64,000 bases of DNA from Prevotella bivia DSM 20514 (GTDB lineage: Bacteria > Bacteroidota > Bacteroidia > Bacteroidales > Bacteroidaceae): contig NZ_JH660660.1 in the NCBI RefSeq assembly GCF_000262545.1, forward strand, positions 768,975 to 832,974, given 5' to 3'. Shown here piece after piece: positions 17,937 to 27,496 of this stretch. The number at the start of each line of letters is the position of its first letter. Position 1 is the stretch's first letter. Made by a program: the position numbers and the translations under genes. The notes under the pieces were generated by a model. That model had not been told where the DNA came from, did not search any database, and worked only from the letters and a program-made list of their open reading frames with translations.

Positions 17937-19241
17937 ATGAAGAAACAACTCATCTTATTGTTATCTTTTTTCACCGTCTTTACAACCTCTGCACAGTCGT
18001 TTCGGGACGAGATAGCAAAAAATCCGTGTGTATCGGCAAGTAATTATCTGGCTTACCCCACTCCTATCAAGCCACTAGCAAAGGCACCTAAAGGCTATAC
18101 GCCTGTTTACATCTCGCATTATGGACGTCATGGCTCACGCTATATGATCAATCCGAAGAGTTATACTGATCCAATTCATGCGCTTGAAAAGGCTGATTCG
18201 GTGGGTATTCTGACCACAAAGGGCAGGGAAGTGCTAGAGAAAATCAAGAAGATGTACACGGAATCGTACAATCGGTGGGGGGAACTTACCGAGTTAGGGG
18301 CGCTTCAGCATCGACAGATAGCTCGTCGTATGTACACACGCTTCCCTGAAGTGTTCCACGATTCGGTGTGGGTAGATGCAAAATCTACTGTTGTTATTCG
18401 TTGTATTCTTTCGATGGAGAACGAGCTTCAGGAGCTACTACGCCACAATCCGCTATTGCGTATTCGCCACGATGCGAGCGAACACGATATGTATTACATG
18501 AACCAACCCAACAAAGAGCTACCAAAACTGCGCAAACTTCCTGCCGTAAAGGATGCTTATAAGCAGTGGAGTGATAAGCATGTGGATTATAGTTCCACCT
18601 TTGTGAAGCTCTTCACCGATACCACTGCTTTCAAGCAATTTATCAAACCGCACGATCTTGCTTTCGATCTTTTCAGTTTGGCAGGCATCGTTCAGAATTC
18701 GGAGATACGCCATACGGTGTCGCTCTACGACCTTTACACCACCGAAGAGCTTTATCGTCTATGGCAGGAAGCCAATGTTTATTGGTATCTACGCGACGGA
18801 TCCTCACCACTTACACAGGGTAAGCTGCCCTTCACTCAGCGCAATCTCCTGCGCAACATCCTCCACGAAGCCGATTCTTGTTTAGCTTTGCCCAATCCTG
18901 GTGCCACCCTTCGCTTTGGTCATGAGACGATGGTGCTACCCCTTACCTGCTTATTGGGGCTAAACGGAGCCGACAAAGCCATAGACAACCTTGAAAACTT
19001 GGAGAAAGAAGGGTGGATAAACAGTAAGATTTTCCCAATGGGTTGCAACATTCAGTTCGTTTTCTACAAACCTACAAATAAGCAGAAATCGCCCGTCAGC
19101 GACGATTGCACCCTCGTCCGAGTACTCCTAAACGAGGAAGATGCTACGCTTCCCATCCCCGCCTATCGCTCTTCTTTCTATCGTTGGAGCGACATCAAGG
19201 CATATTACACCAAGAAACTAGACAGCTACATGGGAAAATAA
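17937..19241 (+). CDS. Exported histidine-type phosphatase (histidine acid phosphatase / MINPP-like)
   Basis: The 434-residue protein has a clear signal peptide (MKKQLILLLSFFTVFTTSAQ). The catalytic RHGSR motif lies in SHYGRHGSRYM at about residues 60-70. A later FGHETMVLPL supplies the HE/HD-type proton donor. The family hydrolyses phosphate esters and includes phytases of the multiple inositol polyphosphate phosphatase group. A periplasmic or outer-surface location is likely. It is a single-gene unit with its own promoter and a terminator at 19264-19306. Substrate (phytate or another organic phosphate) is inferred only. Confidence 0.85.
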   Translation: MKKQLILLLSFFTVFTTSAQSFRDEIAKNPCVSASNYLAYPTPIKPLAKAPKGYTPVYISHYGRHGSRYMINPKSYTDPIHALEKADSVGILTTKGREVLEKIKKMYTESYNRWGELTELGALQHRQIARRMYTRFPEVFHDSVWVDAKSTVVIRCILSMENELQELLRHNPLLRIRHDASEHDMYYMNQPNKELPKLRKLPAVKDAYKQWSDKHVDYSSTFVKLFTDTTAFKQFIKPHDLAFDLFSLAGIVQNSEIRHTVSLYDLYTTEELYRLWQEANVYWYLRDGSSPLTQGKLPFTQRNLLRNILHEADSCLALPNPGATLRFGHETMVLPLTCLLGLNGADKAIDNLENLEKEGWINSKIFPMGCNIQFVFYKPTNKQKSPVSDDCTLVRVLLNEEDATLPIPAYRSSFYRWSDIKAYYTKKLDSYMGK

Positions 19242-19263
19242 AACCTCAACCTAATTGAAAATA

Positions 19264-19310
19264 TAAAGCCCATACACTTCATTATAACGAAGAATATGGG
19301 CTTTTTTCTT
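19264..19310 (+). terminator. Intrinsic terminator after the phosphatase gene
   Basis: The arms AAAGCCCATA and ATATGGGCTTT, with an internal TTC/GAA pairing in the loop, are followed by TTTTCTTTG. Confidence 0.7.
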
Positions 19311-19442
19311 TGCATCAAACACAAGTATTATTTTTCTAACAACGACTTTTCATGACATCAGCACGACTATGATTTTGTAGTTTATGTGATAAAATTGTGC
19401 TTAATTTCCTTCAATAAAGTGCATAATGGGTTCTCATAAAAA

Positions 19443-19490
19443 AAGCAGAACTTCTATGTTTGTATCAACTTACATAGAAGTTCTGCTTTA
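19443..19490 (-). terminator. Intrinsic terminator of the outer-membrane receptor gene
   Basis: Perfect 18-bp arms (AAAGCAGAACTTCTATGT and its complement) flank a 12-nt loop, with an A-run on the + strand side that becomes the U-tail for minus-strand transcription. Confidence 0.85.
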
Positions 19491-19514
19491 TAAAATATAT
19501 AATCTTATTCTGCT

Positions 19515-22010
19515 TTACATTCCCACTCCAGTGCCCAGACCACCAGCACCACCTTGACTATTGTTCTTACCACTTGATCCAAAGTCGTTGGCAATGTTGC
19601 TCGACTTTGTTTGGAACTGGCGCTTAGTATTACCAAACTTCCAAGTTAGGGTAAGGCTTAATCGCTGAATATCGCGTGAATAAGTCATATCTTGAATATA
19701 GGTAGAACCAAAAGTATGCTGCTTATACTTTAGTTTTCCATTCAAAACATTGAAGTATTGTATGCTAACATTTAGTTTATCCTTAAAGAAATCCTTATTC
19801 AAAGCTACTCCTGCCGCTCCTAAAGTGTTAGAAACTGCTTGCAATTCGTATCTTCTTCCTTGAACTCCAGTGAACACACTAAATTGCAAATTCCATGGTA
19901 ATGTTTGCTGATAGTTGAGGAAAGCATTTATGTTCCATCCACAATTTTTTAGTCCTAACTGATTAGCCTGAAGATGATTATAGGCTATACTACCATTCAG
20001 CATTAACCTACTCTTTGGTGTGAAAGCATAATTTACAAATAAATCCATACCTGCTGTGCGTTCTTTTACAATATTACCATACGTGCTATGTAATACCTTT
20101 CCTTCTAGGAATGTGTATTGCTCAACACTTCCATTGGTAATAGCTCCAGACAAAGTAGCATTGACCATGAGTTTAGGAGTAAACGAATTGAACACTAAAC
20201 TCACCTTATGTCGCTTCGTAACATCTAGGTTTGGATTGCCGTATGAACGTGAAGTAGGAGTTTCTTCCACAAAAGGATTGAGAGCATAAATATCCGGACG
20301 GTTGATACGCATATTGTAATTCAATCCTAAATTCATACCCGAACTGATGTTATAGGTAAAGCTAACCGATGGCACCAACGTGCCGTATGTTTTCTTAAAG
20401 TCCTCGCCCTTACCTAAAAGAAACTTCACATTCTCCCAAGTATGCTCATAACGCAAACCTGCTTTAGTACCAAATTTACCAAAATTGCCCACATATTCTG
20501 CATAACCCGCTAAGATGCTCTGTGCATTTCTATATTCAGTACTTGCCTTTTCGTTATAAGTTTCTACACCATTTAATAAGCTATAGTATTGCGTATTTGC
20601 TTTATTAACACGCGAAATATACTTACTTCCGATGTTCAATGTTTGACCCTTAGTCAAAGGTGTAGTATAATCCACCTGAATAGTATGATCAAAACTATGT
20701 GGTTTAGAAATTGTATGGAAGTCGTTAGCCATCAATGACTGGCTAGATAATTTAGTATCATAATAGTTATAACGATTGGACTTGTTCAGCGAGGTATCAA
20801 AAAGATAACTAATAATCAAGTTCTTTGTACGTTCCTTATTAAAGAAACGCTGATAGTCAATGCTAAAATCGAACGATGGATTAGAATTTTTATTCTGTGT
20901 ATCATACACTAACTTATCTTCAGGCGTGCTGCTCTTACTGTATATTTCCTCTAAAACGTGATTAGCCTCTTTATTGTTAAAGCCTGAATAGCCTAGTGTT
21001 GTACTTATAGTGCTTAATGAGTCGACCTCGTAACCTAGACTAACACTGGCATTACTAAAACCAAACTTAGTGTCTTGATCTATTTGAGTTTTATTCATCG
21101 AGCCATCTTTTGTAGATGTTCTATCGATTACTATTGAAGCGTTATCATCAGAAGATCCAAAGTAACTAACATTGGTACTATAAGTAAGTTTGCCTTGTTG
21201 CCCACTAAGGTATAACAACTCGTTGTGTTGACGATTACTAATCATAGCACTAACATTACCATTATAACCATTCACAGACTTCTTCTTACCATCTACATCT
21301 GACATGACAAGGTTGAGAATACCTACTGCACCCTCAGCATCATACTTAGCACCTGGGTTGGTAATCACCTCTATCTTCTTCACTGCTGAAGCAGGCATCG
21401 ACTTGAATATTTGTGAAGGATTGCTCGAAAACATAATGTTTGGCTTACCATCTACATATACTTTGAACGCTCCAGAGCCATTTACGGTAATGTTATCTTG
21501 CCCATCTACTACTACCATTGGTACCTTACGCAGCATTTCAAGCACCGTATTGCTCTTCACATCATTGTCCGATTGAACATCGTAAGTCATCTTATCGGTC
21601 TCCATCTTCACAAGTGGTTTCTGTGCCACCACATCAACACCTTTTAGCTGTTGAGCATCATCTTGCACAAGAAGTGTACCAATATTCAGTTCTCCTCCGT
21701 CCTTTGTAAGGTTCACATTACGTCTAATTTTACGCCTGCCTGTTGAGCTGAACTCTATGATGTAAGCACCTGTACCCGTGATAGTTTGCTTAAACTTACC
21801 ACTCACATCAGTGATACTCATTGCTACAGGCTTATCCATATTGTTTGCTTTAAACACACGGATACTAGCGTTTGGTTCGCCTTGATGAGTTAGCGAATCG
21901 ACCATTTCTCCTGAAACGATCGTTGTTTGTGCATTAACCGATGTTCCTACGGCTGCTAATGCCACACAAAAAAGGGTTTTCTTTATGCCCATAATTGGAT
22001 AAATTTTCAT
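19515..22010 (-). CDS. Outer-membrane beta-barrel receptor with N-terminal CarboxypepD-like domain (TonB-dependent receptor superfamily)
   Basis: From the ATG at 22010 the protein is 831 residues with a signal peptide ending GTSVNAQ; the ATG at 21992 is equally possible, and the ATG at 22025 is not needed. Residues about 30-115 form a CarboxypepD-regulatory-like domain (VSGEMVDSLTHQGEPNASI). A plug-like part includes VLEMLRKVPMVVVDGQDNITVNG and ITNPGAKYDAEGAVGILNLV, and a long beta-barrel with aromatic strand ends follows. This is the outer-membrane-protein-beta-barrel (PF14905-like) branch. No SusD-like partner is adjacent, so a sugar-uptake role is not supported. The ligand is unknown. Confidence 0.85.
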   Translation of the reverse strand: MKIYPIMGIKKTLFCVALAAVGTSVNAQTTIVSGEMVDSLTHQGEPNASIRVFKANNMDKPVAMSITDVSGKFKQTITGTGAYIIEFSSTGRRKIRRNVNLTKDGGELNIGTLLVQDDAQQLKGVDVVAQKPLVKMETDKMTYDVQSDNDVKSNTVLEMLRKVPMVVVDGQDNITVNGSGAFKVYVDGKPNIMFSSNPSQIFKSMPASAVKKIEVITNPGAKYDAEGAVGILNLVMSDVDGKKKSVNGYNGNVSAMISNRQHNELLYLSGQQGKLTYSTNVSYFGSSDDNASIVIDRTSTKDGSMNKTQIDQDTKFGFSNASVSLGYEVDSLSTISTTLGYSGFNNKEANHVLEEIYSKSSTPEDKLVYDTQNKNSNPSFDFSIDYQRFFNKERTKNLIISYLFDTSLNKSNRYNYYDTKLSSQSLMANDFHTISKPHSFDHTIQVDYTTPLTKGQTLNIGSKYISRVNKANTQYYSLLNGVETYNEKASTEYRNAQSILAGYAEYVGNFGKFGTKAGLRYEHTWENVKFLLGKGEDFKKTYGTLVPSVSFTYNISSGMNLGLNYNMRINRPDIYALNPFVEETPTSRSYGNPNLDVTKRHKVSLVFNSFTPKLMVNATLSGAITNGSVEQYTFLEGKVLHSTYGNIVKERTAGMDLFVNYAFTPKSRLMLNGSIAYNHLQANQLGLKNCGWNINAFLNYQQTLPWNLQFSVFTGVQGRRYELQAVSNTLGAAGVALNKDFFKDKLNVSIQYFNVLNGKLKYKQHTFGSTYIQDMTYSRDIQRLSLTLTWKFGNTKRQFQTKSSNIANDFGSSGKNNSQGGAGGLGTGVGM

Positions 22011-22095
22011 TATATTAAGTGCCATACCATTTCTTGTTTTTGGTTTTTACTTTATTCATTAGACGCAAAGAGAAAGAAAAAACTACAAGAAAAAG

Positions 22096-22124
22096 CAAAA
22101 ATAATATAGATTAAGGCAAAAATA
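22096..22124 (-). promoter_or_regulatory. Two candidate -7 elements for the outer-membrane receptor gene
   Basis: The minus strand carries TATTTTTG twice, at 22096-22103 and 22117-22124, each matching TAnnTTTG and 86-107 nt before the start. In AT-rich DNA such matches can be chance. Confidence 0.35.
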
Positions 22125-22231
22125 ATAAATAATCTTCGGAAACACATTAATCTATATATCAAATATTTCTCATAAGGTCAATATCCACCGTTTACTAGAT
22201 AAAAAATAATCTTTAGCTCTCTTACTCCTTA

Positions 22232-23248
22232 TTATATCTTCACCATTAAGGCTATCGTCTTATACTTCACGTAGTCGTAGCTCAGGAAGATAAATCCACC
22301 ATAACGATTAGATTTGCCCCAACTGTTTTTACAAAGGAAGTATTTTTTGCCTTTAGCATCATGCCCCATACCAATGATTGCCATAACATGATCATCGGTA
22401 GTAGTATGATGTTCGAATGCTTTCTGTCGCTTTTCAGGAGTAATAGGAAGATCGTTAGCATCAATATCGGCTATACCTTCTTGCCAATTGAAGCCTTTTT
22501 CGCTCACATCACCCTCCCAACAAACGGGGTGATGGTGGTGTAGCGACTCCTCTATAAGCCTCATCATCTTATCTAAAGGTACGTTCAGATAAGTGCTATG
22601 ATACTTGTTATCAGGCACTTCTAAAGGGAAACGCTCATTGAAAGGATGATGCATGAAACTTGTAATAGGTGTATATTCGTTGTCGCTACATACACTATGT
22701 GCAAACTCTTGAGGTGTATAAATAGCACCATACATAAACACTTGTTTAGGAGAGCAAGCTATACTTTTATCGAGATAGTCGTCAATGTCTTTCAAAGTAA
22801 AATCAGATATACCGTTAGTAAGTTGTGATAGCTTCCTTGCTATAACATTATAATTGGTATGTTCATCACGATGAAAAGCGTCTTCGTGCTGTAATCCATA
22901 GGTATTGATTAAGTCGATCGTCATTGGCATCATACCCCTTGTGCCAATATCCTTATTCCCAAACTTGTGCTTACCATACAAACGCTGCATAGCTTGCTCA
23001 CGAAGATACATTCTAATAACGTAATCAGCACTCAAGTTTACTGAGTCGCCTTGCACTAAATGCTCTGTTTCTATAGTGGCTAGCATACCATAAATCCAAC
23101 ATGAAGAACTTGCTCCTTGGTCTTTAATAGGAGTAGTTGGTAACATAAAATCTACCTTAATATTCCTATTTTCGTAATTATTTTGCTTTCTACTTTTACA
23201 TCCTATTAGCAAAATAGCTAATAAGCACAAACTTAATAACCTCTTCAT
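22232..23248 (-). CDS. C1-family (papain/bleomycin-hydrolase type) cysteine peptidase lipoprotein
   Basis: The 338-residue protein begins with a lipoprotein signal (MKRLLSLCLLAILLIGCKS, lipobox LIGC), so it is probably anchored in the inner or outer membrane. The catalytic triad of papain-fold aminopeptidase C/bleomycin hydrolase is in place: Cys in KDQGASSSCWIYG, His in TTTDDHVMAIIGMG and Asn in FLCKNSWGKSNRYGGF. It is the last gene of a rnr / unknown exported protein / peptidase run, 11 nt after its neighbour. A role in peptide processing or nutrient peptide use is inferred. The lipoprotein form differs from cytosolic PepC. Confidence 0.85.
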   Translation of the reverse strand: MKRLLSLCLLAILLIGCKSRKQNNYENRNIKVDFMLPTTPIKDQGASSSCWIYGMLATIETEHLVQGDSVNLSADYVIRMYLREQAMQRLYGKHKFGNKDIGTRGMMPMTIDLINTYGLQHEDAFHRDEHTNYNVIARKLSQLTNGISDFTLKDIDDYLDKSIACSPKQVFMYGAIYTPQEFAHSVCSDNEYTPITSFMHHPFNERFPLEVPDNKYHSTYLNVPLDKMMRLIEESLHHHHPVCWEGDVSEKGFNWQEGIADIDANDLPITPEKRQKAFEHHTTTDDHVMAIIGMGHDAKGKKYFLCKNSWGKSNRYGGFIFLSYDYVKYKTIALMVKI

Positions 23249-23259
23249 GCAGTGCTATT

Positions 23260-24090
23260 TTAGTATTCTATCATCTTCCGCCAAGCCTCTTCTATTTCCT
23301 TTTCTACTGGAGGAACAGTATCAGGGATAGCGAAAGTATATATCTTATTCTTCTCTTTATTCACACGTTTTTTCTCCGCTTCATCTATGATCATTCTGTC
23401 AGTAACATAGAAATCGCACCACACATCAATACGATCGTCGACATCATCGCCACGATAATGTGCCATAAAGGTTTGATGCTTCTGTGCTGACAGTATAGGA
23501 CACATAGTATATAGCGTGTCGTTTCTTTGTGGAAGATACTCGGATAGGTAGGTTTCGCTATCATCATAGCGTGTCATTCTTGCTACGATACCATACATTT
23601 TCATCTGACTAAGATCAAGCTCATGGTTGGGTTGTCCCATTAATTCGTCCATCTCTATCGTCTTAGTACTCCTTATTTGCTTACCTATTTTCACCTTATC
23701 GGTACTTATTTTTCCACATTTATCAGCCCACCGATACACATCTCCACTGTTTCTTGTAGAGTATTCCTCGCTATTGATACTCTCAATAAGCAGACGCTGT
23801 TCTAAGCTTGGTAAGCACATACGCACGAATGTATCATCGCCATTAGCCAACGGAGCCTTTCTTCTGCGCTCACCTAAGAACTTTCTGTCGATGAAAATAT
23901 GTTTCTTCTCCTTTGGATTAAGTGGAATATAAAACTCCATCATACCGTCAACAAAGTAGGTTAGCATGGAGTCGGTGGCTTGATATACACGATAATAGCC
24001 CTTAATACGCGTATATTGCTGCTCCTGAGCATAGCTATGAAGTATGCTCAGGAGTAGAAATGATATTAAAAGAAAATACTTTCTTGTCAT
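23260..24090 (-). CDS. Exported protein of unknown function
   Basis: The 276-residue protein has a signal peptide (MTRKYFLLISFLLLSILHSYAQ) and a mixed alpha/beta composition with several charged stretches, but no recognised domain. It contains RIKGYYRVYQATDSMLTYFVDG and a region rich in Asp/Tyr/Arg (MTRYDDSETYLSEYLPQRND). It lies 16 nt after rnr and 11 nt before the C1 peptidase lipoprotein, so it is probably cotranscribed with, and may function beside, the peptidase in the periplasm. Confidence 0.7.
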   Translation of the reverse strand: MTRKYFLLISFLLLSILHSYAQEQQYTRIKGYYRVYQATDSMLTYFVDGMMEFYIPLNPKEKKHIFIDRKFLGERRRKAPLANGDDTFVRMCLPSLEQRLLIESINSEEYSTRNSGDVYRWADKCGKISTDKVKIGKQIRSTKTIEMDELMGQPNHELDLSQMKMYGIVARMTRYDDSETYLSEYLPQRNDTLYTMCPILSAQKHQTFMAHYRGDDVDDRIDVWCDFYVTDRMIIDEAEKKRVNKEKNKIYTFAIPDTVPPVEKEIEEAWRKMIEY

Positions 24091-24106
24091 TAAAAAATGC
24101 CTTTAT

Positions 24107-26395
24107 TTACGATCTTCTACGGCGTTTTTTCGAATCCTTTTTATGACTTTGCTTTGCTGGTTTACCTTGAGCAATGTTACCGCTATAGGTATTTGCCTCG
24201 TTACCCTCTAAGGTAAAGTCGAGCTGTTTCTTCTCAAGATTAGCCTTAGCCACTTGGATACGGATAGGATCGCCTAACTGATAGATGTGATGGCGACGAC
24301 GTCCCACAAGACAATAGTTCTTCTCATCGAAGTCGTAATAATCATCTCCTAGGTCGCGCATAGGGATCATTCCTTCGCAATGGTTCTCGTCTATCTCGGC
24401 ATAAAGTCCATAACTCTGAATACCGGTGATATGAGCATCATAGCATTCACCGATATGATCGCTCATAAATTCTACCATCTTGTACTTAATAGAGTCGCGT
24501 TCTGCCTGCTGAGCCACTAGCTCCATATCCGAACTATGTTCGCAAAGTTCCTCGTAATGATCCTTATTTCCCGAGCGACCACCCTGCTGATAACGTGTCA
24601 ACAAGCGATGAACCATCGTGTCTGGATAACGACGGATAGGTGAAGTGAAGTGTGTATAGTAGTCGAAAGCTAGTCCGAAATGACCAATATTGTGAATGGT
24701 ATATTTCGCTTTCATCATAGATCGGAGTGCGATCGTTTGTATTACTTTCTCCTCCTTAGTGCCTTCTACCTCTGCCATGAGCTTGTTTAGGGCGCGAGCA
24801 GTAGCCCCTTTGGTACTTGTCGACTTGAGTTTATAGCCAAATTTAGCAGAAAACTCTCGCAAACTCTCAAACTTTATTGGGTCAGGATTATCATGCACAC
24901 GATAAGGAAGTGTCTTAGGATTTTTACCCTTAGCTACCTTTCCTACACTCTCTGCCACTGTTTTATTTGCCAATAGCATAAACTCCTCTACCAACTTGTT
25001 GGCATCTTTCGAACGTTTAAAATAACATTGCAATGGCTTTCCATGCTCGTCTATCTCAAAACGCATCTCCTCTCGGTCGAAGTTTACACTGCCATTCTTG
25101 AAACGTTTCTCACGCAATAGCTTTGCAAAGCGGTCTAGTAAGATTATTTGTTCTGCATATTCGCCCTTGTACCCTTCCTTTCCTGGAGCAGGGGCAGGCA
25201 TACCTTTGCCATCAATCACACCGTTATCTTCTAGTAATTGCTGTGCTTCTTCATACACAAAACGGCGGTTCGACTTGATGACGGTATGCACAATGCGATA
25301 TTTCTTTACGTTAGCTTCAGCATCAAGATTAAAGATAACACTATAAGCGAGCTTCTCTTCATCAGGTCTTAACGAACAAATGAGGTTGCACAAACGCTCT
25401 GGAAGCATAGGAATGGTGCGATCGACAAGGTAAATAGAGGTAGCACGCTGTTGCGCTTCACGGTCGATAATGTCGTTTTCCTTCACATAATGCGACACAT
25501 CGGCTATGTGAACACCCACCTCCCAAGTATTTTTATCAAGCTGACGGATAGACAATGCGTCATCAAAGTCTTTCGCATCACGAGGGTCGATAGTACATGT
25601 CCACACCTCACGGAAGTCCTCTCGCTCGGCATAGTCTTGCTTCGTAATCTCTGCACTAATCTTGTTGGCAGCATCTTCTACGCGCTTTGGATACTTGTAA
25701 GGTAAACCATATTCAGCCAAAATGGAGTTCATTTCCACATCATTATTGCCTGCTTCGCCCAAAATATCTACTACTTCGCCCAAAATATTCTTATGTTCAG
25801 GGTCAGGCCAAGCAATCACCTTCACCACTGCAATATCCCCTGTTTGTCCGCCTTTTAAGCGTTTTTTAGGGATAAGAATGTCATGTACAAAGAGATTGTC
25901 CTGCGTTACAAGGAAGGCTATGTCTTTTTCGACACGCAACTTTCCCACAAAAGTATCTTTCTTCCGTTGCAATATCTCAATCACCATAGCCTCTTTGATA
26001 TGATGTTGGCGACGAGCCATAAACTGAACTTTTACTCTGTCGCCCATCAAAGCAGCCATAGAGTTGCGCTCCGAGACAAAGACAGGGGTACCACCATCGT
26101 CTGGTTGGAAGGTATTCTTACCATTCGCCTTGCGGACAAAAGTACCTTCTTGCACTTGCCCCTTGGTATTTAAGCGGTAAGCATTTTCTCCAGATTTAGC
26201 CAAAAAATCGTCCCATGCCATTTCTTCCATCACATCTATAGCAAGCATTTTTGCTGGATGCGTGGTGAGTTTGAGCGCTTTAAATATTTCTTTGAAACTA
26301 AATGTATCGTCTGGATTGGCTTGGAAAAAACTTGCTAACACCTCAAATAGCTGTTTTTTAGTAAGTCTTTTTCCGCTTTTCTTTTCTTTTCCCAT
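24107..26395 (-). CDS. rnr: Ribonuclease R
   Basis: The start at 26395 (MGKEKKSGKRLTKKQLFEVL) gives 762 residues. An upstream ATG at 26461 would place the start inside the promoter shared with the divergent epimerase gene. The order of domains is the family's: a winged-helix N-terminus (about 10-75), cold-shock OB folds, the RNB catalytic domain with TIDPRDAKDFDDALS (Asp cluster binding Mg2+) and HFTSPIRRYPDTMVHRLL, then a C-terminal S1 domain and a Lys/Arg-rich tail (KDSKKRRRRS). It degrades structured RNA 3' to 5'. Confidence 0.93.
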   Translation of the reverse strand: MGKEKKSGKRLTKKQLFEVLASFFQANPDDTFSFKEIFKALKLTTHPAKMLAIDVMEEMAWDDFLAKSGENAYRLNTKGQVQEGTFVRKANGKNTFQPDDGGTPVFVSERNSMAALMGDRVKVQFMARRQHHIKEAMVIEILQRKKDTFVGKLRVEKDIAFLVTQDNLFVHDILIPKKRLKGGQTGDIAVVKVIAWPDPEHKNILGEVVDILGEAGNNDVEMNSILAEYGLPYKYPKRVEDAANKISAEITKQDYAEREDFREVWTCTIDPRDAKDFDDALSIRQLDKNTWEVGVHIADVSHYVKENDIIDREAQQRATSIYLVDRTIPMLPERLCNLICSLRPDEEKLAYSVIFNLDAEANVKKYRIVHTVIKSNRRFVYEEAQQLLEDNGVIDGKGMPAPAPGKEGYKGEYAEQIILLDRFAKLLREKRFKNGSVNFDREEMRFEIDEHGKPLQCYFKRSKDANKLVEEFMLLANKTVAESVGKVAKGKNPKTLPYRVHDNPDPIKFESLREFSAKFGYKLKSTSTKGATARALNKLMAEVEGTKEEKVIQTIALRSMMKAKYTIHNIGHFGLAFDYYTHFTSPIRRYPDTMVHRLLTRYQQGGRSGNKDHYEELCEHSSDMELVAQQAERDSIKYKMVEFMSDHIGECYDAHITGIQSYGLYAEIDENHCEGMIPMRDLGDDYYDFDEKNYCLVGRRRHHIYQLGDPIRIQVAKANLEKKQLDFTLEGNEANTYSGNIAQGKPAKQSHKKDSKKRRRRS

Positions 26396-26421
26396 AGGAA
26401 TATGTCTTTGATTATTAATCA

Positions 26422-26429
26422 CAAAGTAA
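26422..26429 (-). promoter_or_regulatory. Weak candidate -7 element for rnr
   Basis: The minus strand reads TTACTTTG, one base off TAnnTTTG, 26 nt before the chosen rnr start. Confidence 0.3.
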
Positions 26430-26441
26430 CGAAAAAGTTCG

Positions 26442-26449
26442 TATCTTTG
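26442..26449 (+). promoter_or_regulatory. Bacteroidetes -7 element for the epimerase gene
   Basis: TATCTTTG is a perfect TAnnTTTG, 20 nt before the ATG at 26470. Confidence 0.6.
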
Positions 26450-26469
26450 CAAATGTTTCATATTAAAAA

Positions 26470-27471
26470 ATGATGAAAAAGATACTCATTACAGGTGCTT
26501 CAGGCTTTATCGGATCGTTTATTGTAGAAGAAGCGTTAGCTAAAGGCTTCGAAACTTGGGCTGCTGTGCGTGGCTCTTCTTCGCGAAAATATTTGCAAGA
26601 TGAGCGTATCCACTTCATAGAGCTAGACTTTTCTTCAGAGGATAAGCTTCGAGCGCAACTCGGCGGACATCAGTTCGACTATATAGTACATGCTGCTGGG
26701 GCTACGAAATGCCTACATAGCTACGACTTCTTCCGAACAAATACCAACGGAACGGTCAACTTTGTAAAAGCTATCCATGCGCTTCAAATGCCTGTGGAGA
26801 AGTTTGTTTACCTCTCTAGCTTGAGCATCTTTGGTGCGATAAAGGAAGAACAACCTTACCAAGAAATAACCGATCAAGACACCCCAAAGCCCAATACCTA
26901 TTATGGTAAGAGCAAGCTAATAGCTGAAAAGCGGCTAAAAGATCTTGCAGGGACGATGCCATACGTTATCTTACGACCTACAGGCGTGTATGGTCCACGC
27001 GAAAAGGATTACTTCCTAATGGCTAAAAGCATTAAAGGGCATACCGATTTTGCGGTGGGTTATCAGCAACAAGACATTACCTTTGTATATGTAAAAGATG
27101 TTGTGCAGGCTGTATTTCTGTCATTAACAAAGGGCGAAAACGGTAAGGCATATTTCCTAAGCGATGGTAAGGTATATCAAAGTTCCACGTTTAGCAACCT
27201 TATTCGTAAAGCACTAGGAAATCCTTGGTGGATCCGTATTACTGCTCCTATTGCTGTATTGCGCATCGTTACCTTCTTTGGAGATATTCTCGGTAAGGTA
27301 ACAGGTAAAATGACTGCCCTTAATAATGACAAATATCAAATATTGAAACAACGCAATTGGAGATGTGATATTACCCCAGCTATCAATGAGTTGGGCTACA
27401 AGCCCAACTATGATCTTACACGTGGAGTGGAGGAAACTATAGCTTGGTATAAAGAAAATAAGTGGTTATAA
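26470..27471 (+). CDS. NAD-dependent epimerase/dehydratase (extended SDR)
   Basis: The 333-residue protein has the Rossmann motif TGASGFIGS at about residues 8-16, a DYIVHAAG segment, and the catalytic YYGKSK (Tyr-x3-Lys) at about 143-148. It is an extended short-chain dehydrogenase that acts on a nucleotide sugar or a sterol/ceramide-type substrate. A second ATG one codon in is an equal start. The next gene, 25 nt downstream, encodes a PAP2_3/AUR1-like membrane enzyme. That pairing suggests a lipid-linked head-group pathway rather than simple sugar metabolism, though this is inference. Confidence 0.85.
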   Translation: MMKKILITGASGFIGSFIVEEALAKGFETWAAVRGSSSRKYLQDERIHFIELDFSSEDKLRAQLGGHQFDYIVHAAGATKCLHSYDFFRTNTNGTVNFVKAIHALQMPVEKFVYLSSLSIFGAIKEEQPYQEITDQDTPKPNTYYGKSKLIAEKRLKDLAGTMPYVILRPTGVYGPREKDYFLMAKSIKGHTDFAVGYQQQDITFVYVKDVVQAVFLSLTKGENGKAYFLSDGKVYQSSTFSNLIRKALGNPWWIRITAPIAVLRIVTFFGDILGKVTGKMTALNNDKYQILKQRNWRCDITPAINELGYKPNYDLTRGVEETIAWYKENKWL

Positions 27472-27496
27472 CCCATATAAAGAAGAAAAACAAACA

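Noticed and set aside
26396..26461. N-terminal extension of rnr from 26461
   Set aside because: It would overlap the divergent promoter region and adds residues not seen in RNase R.
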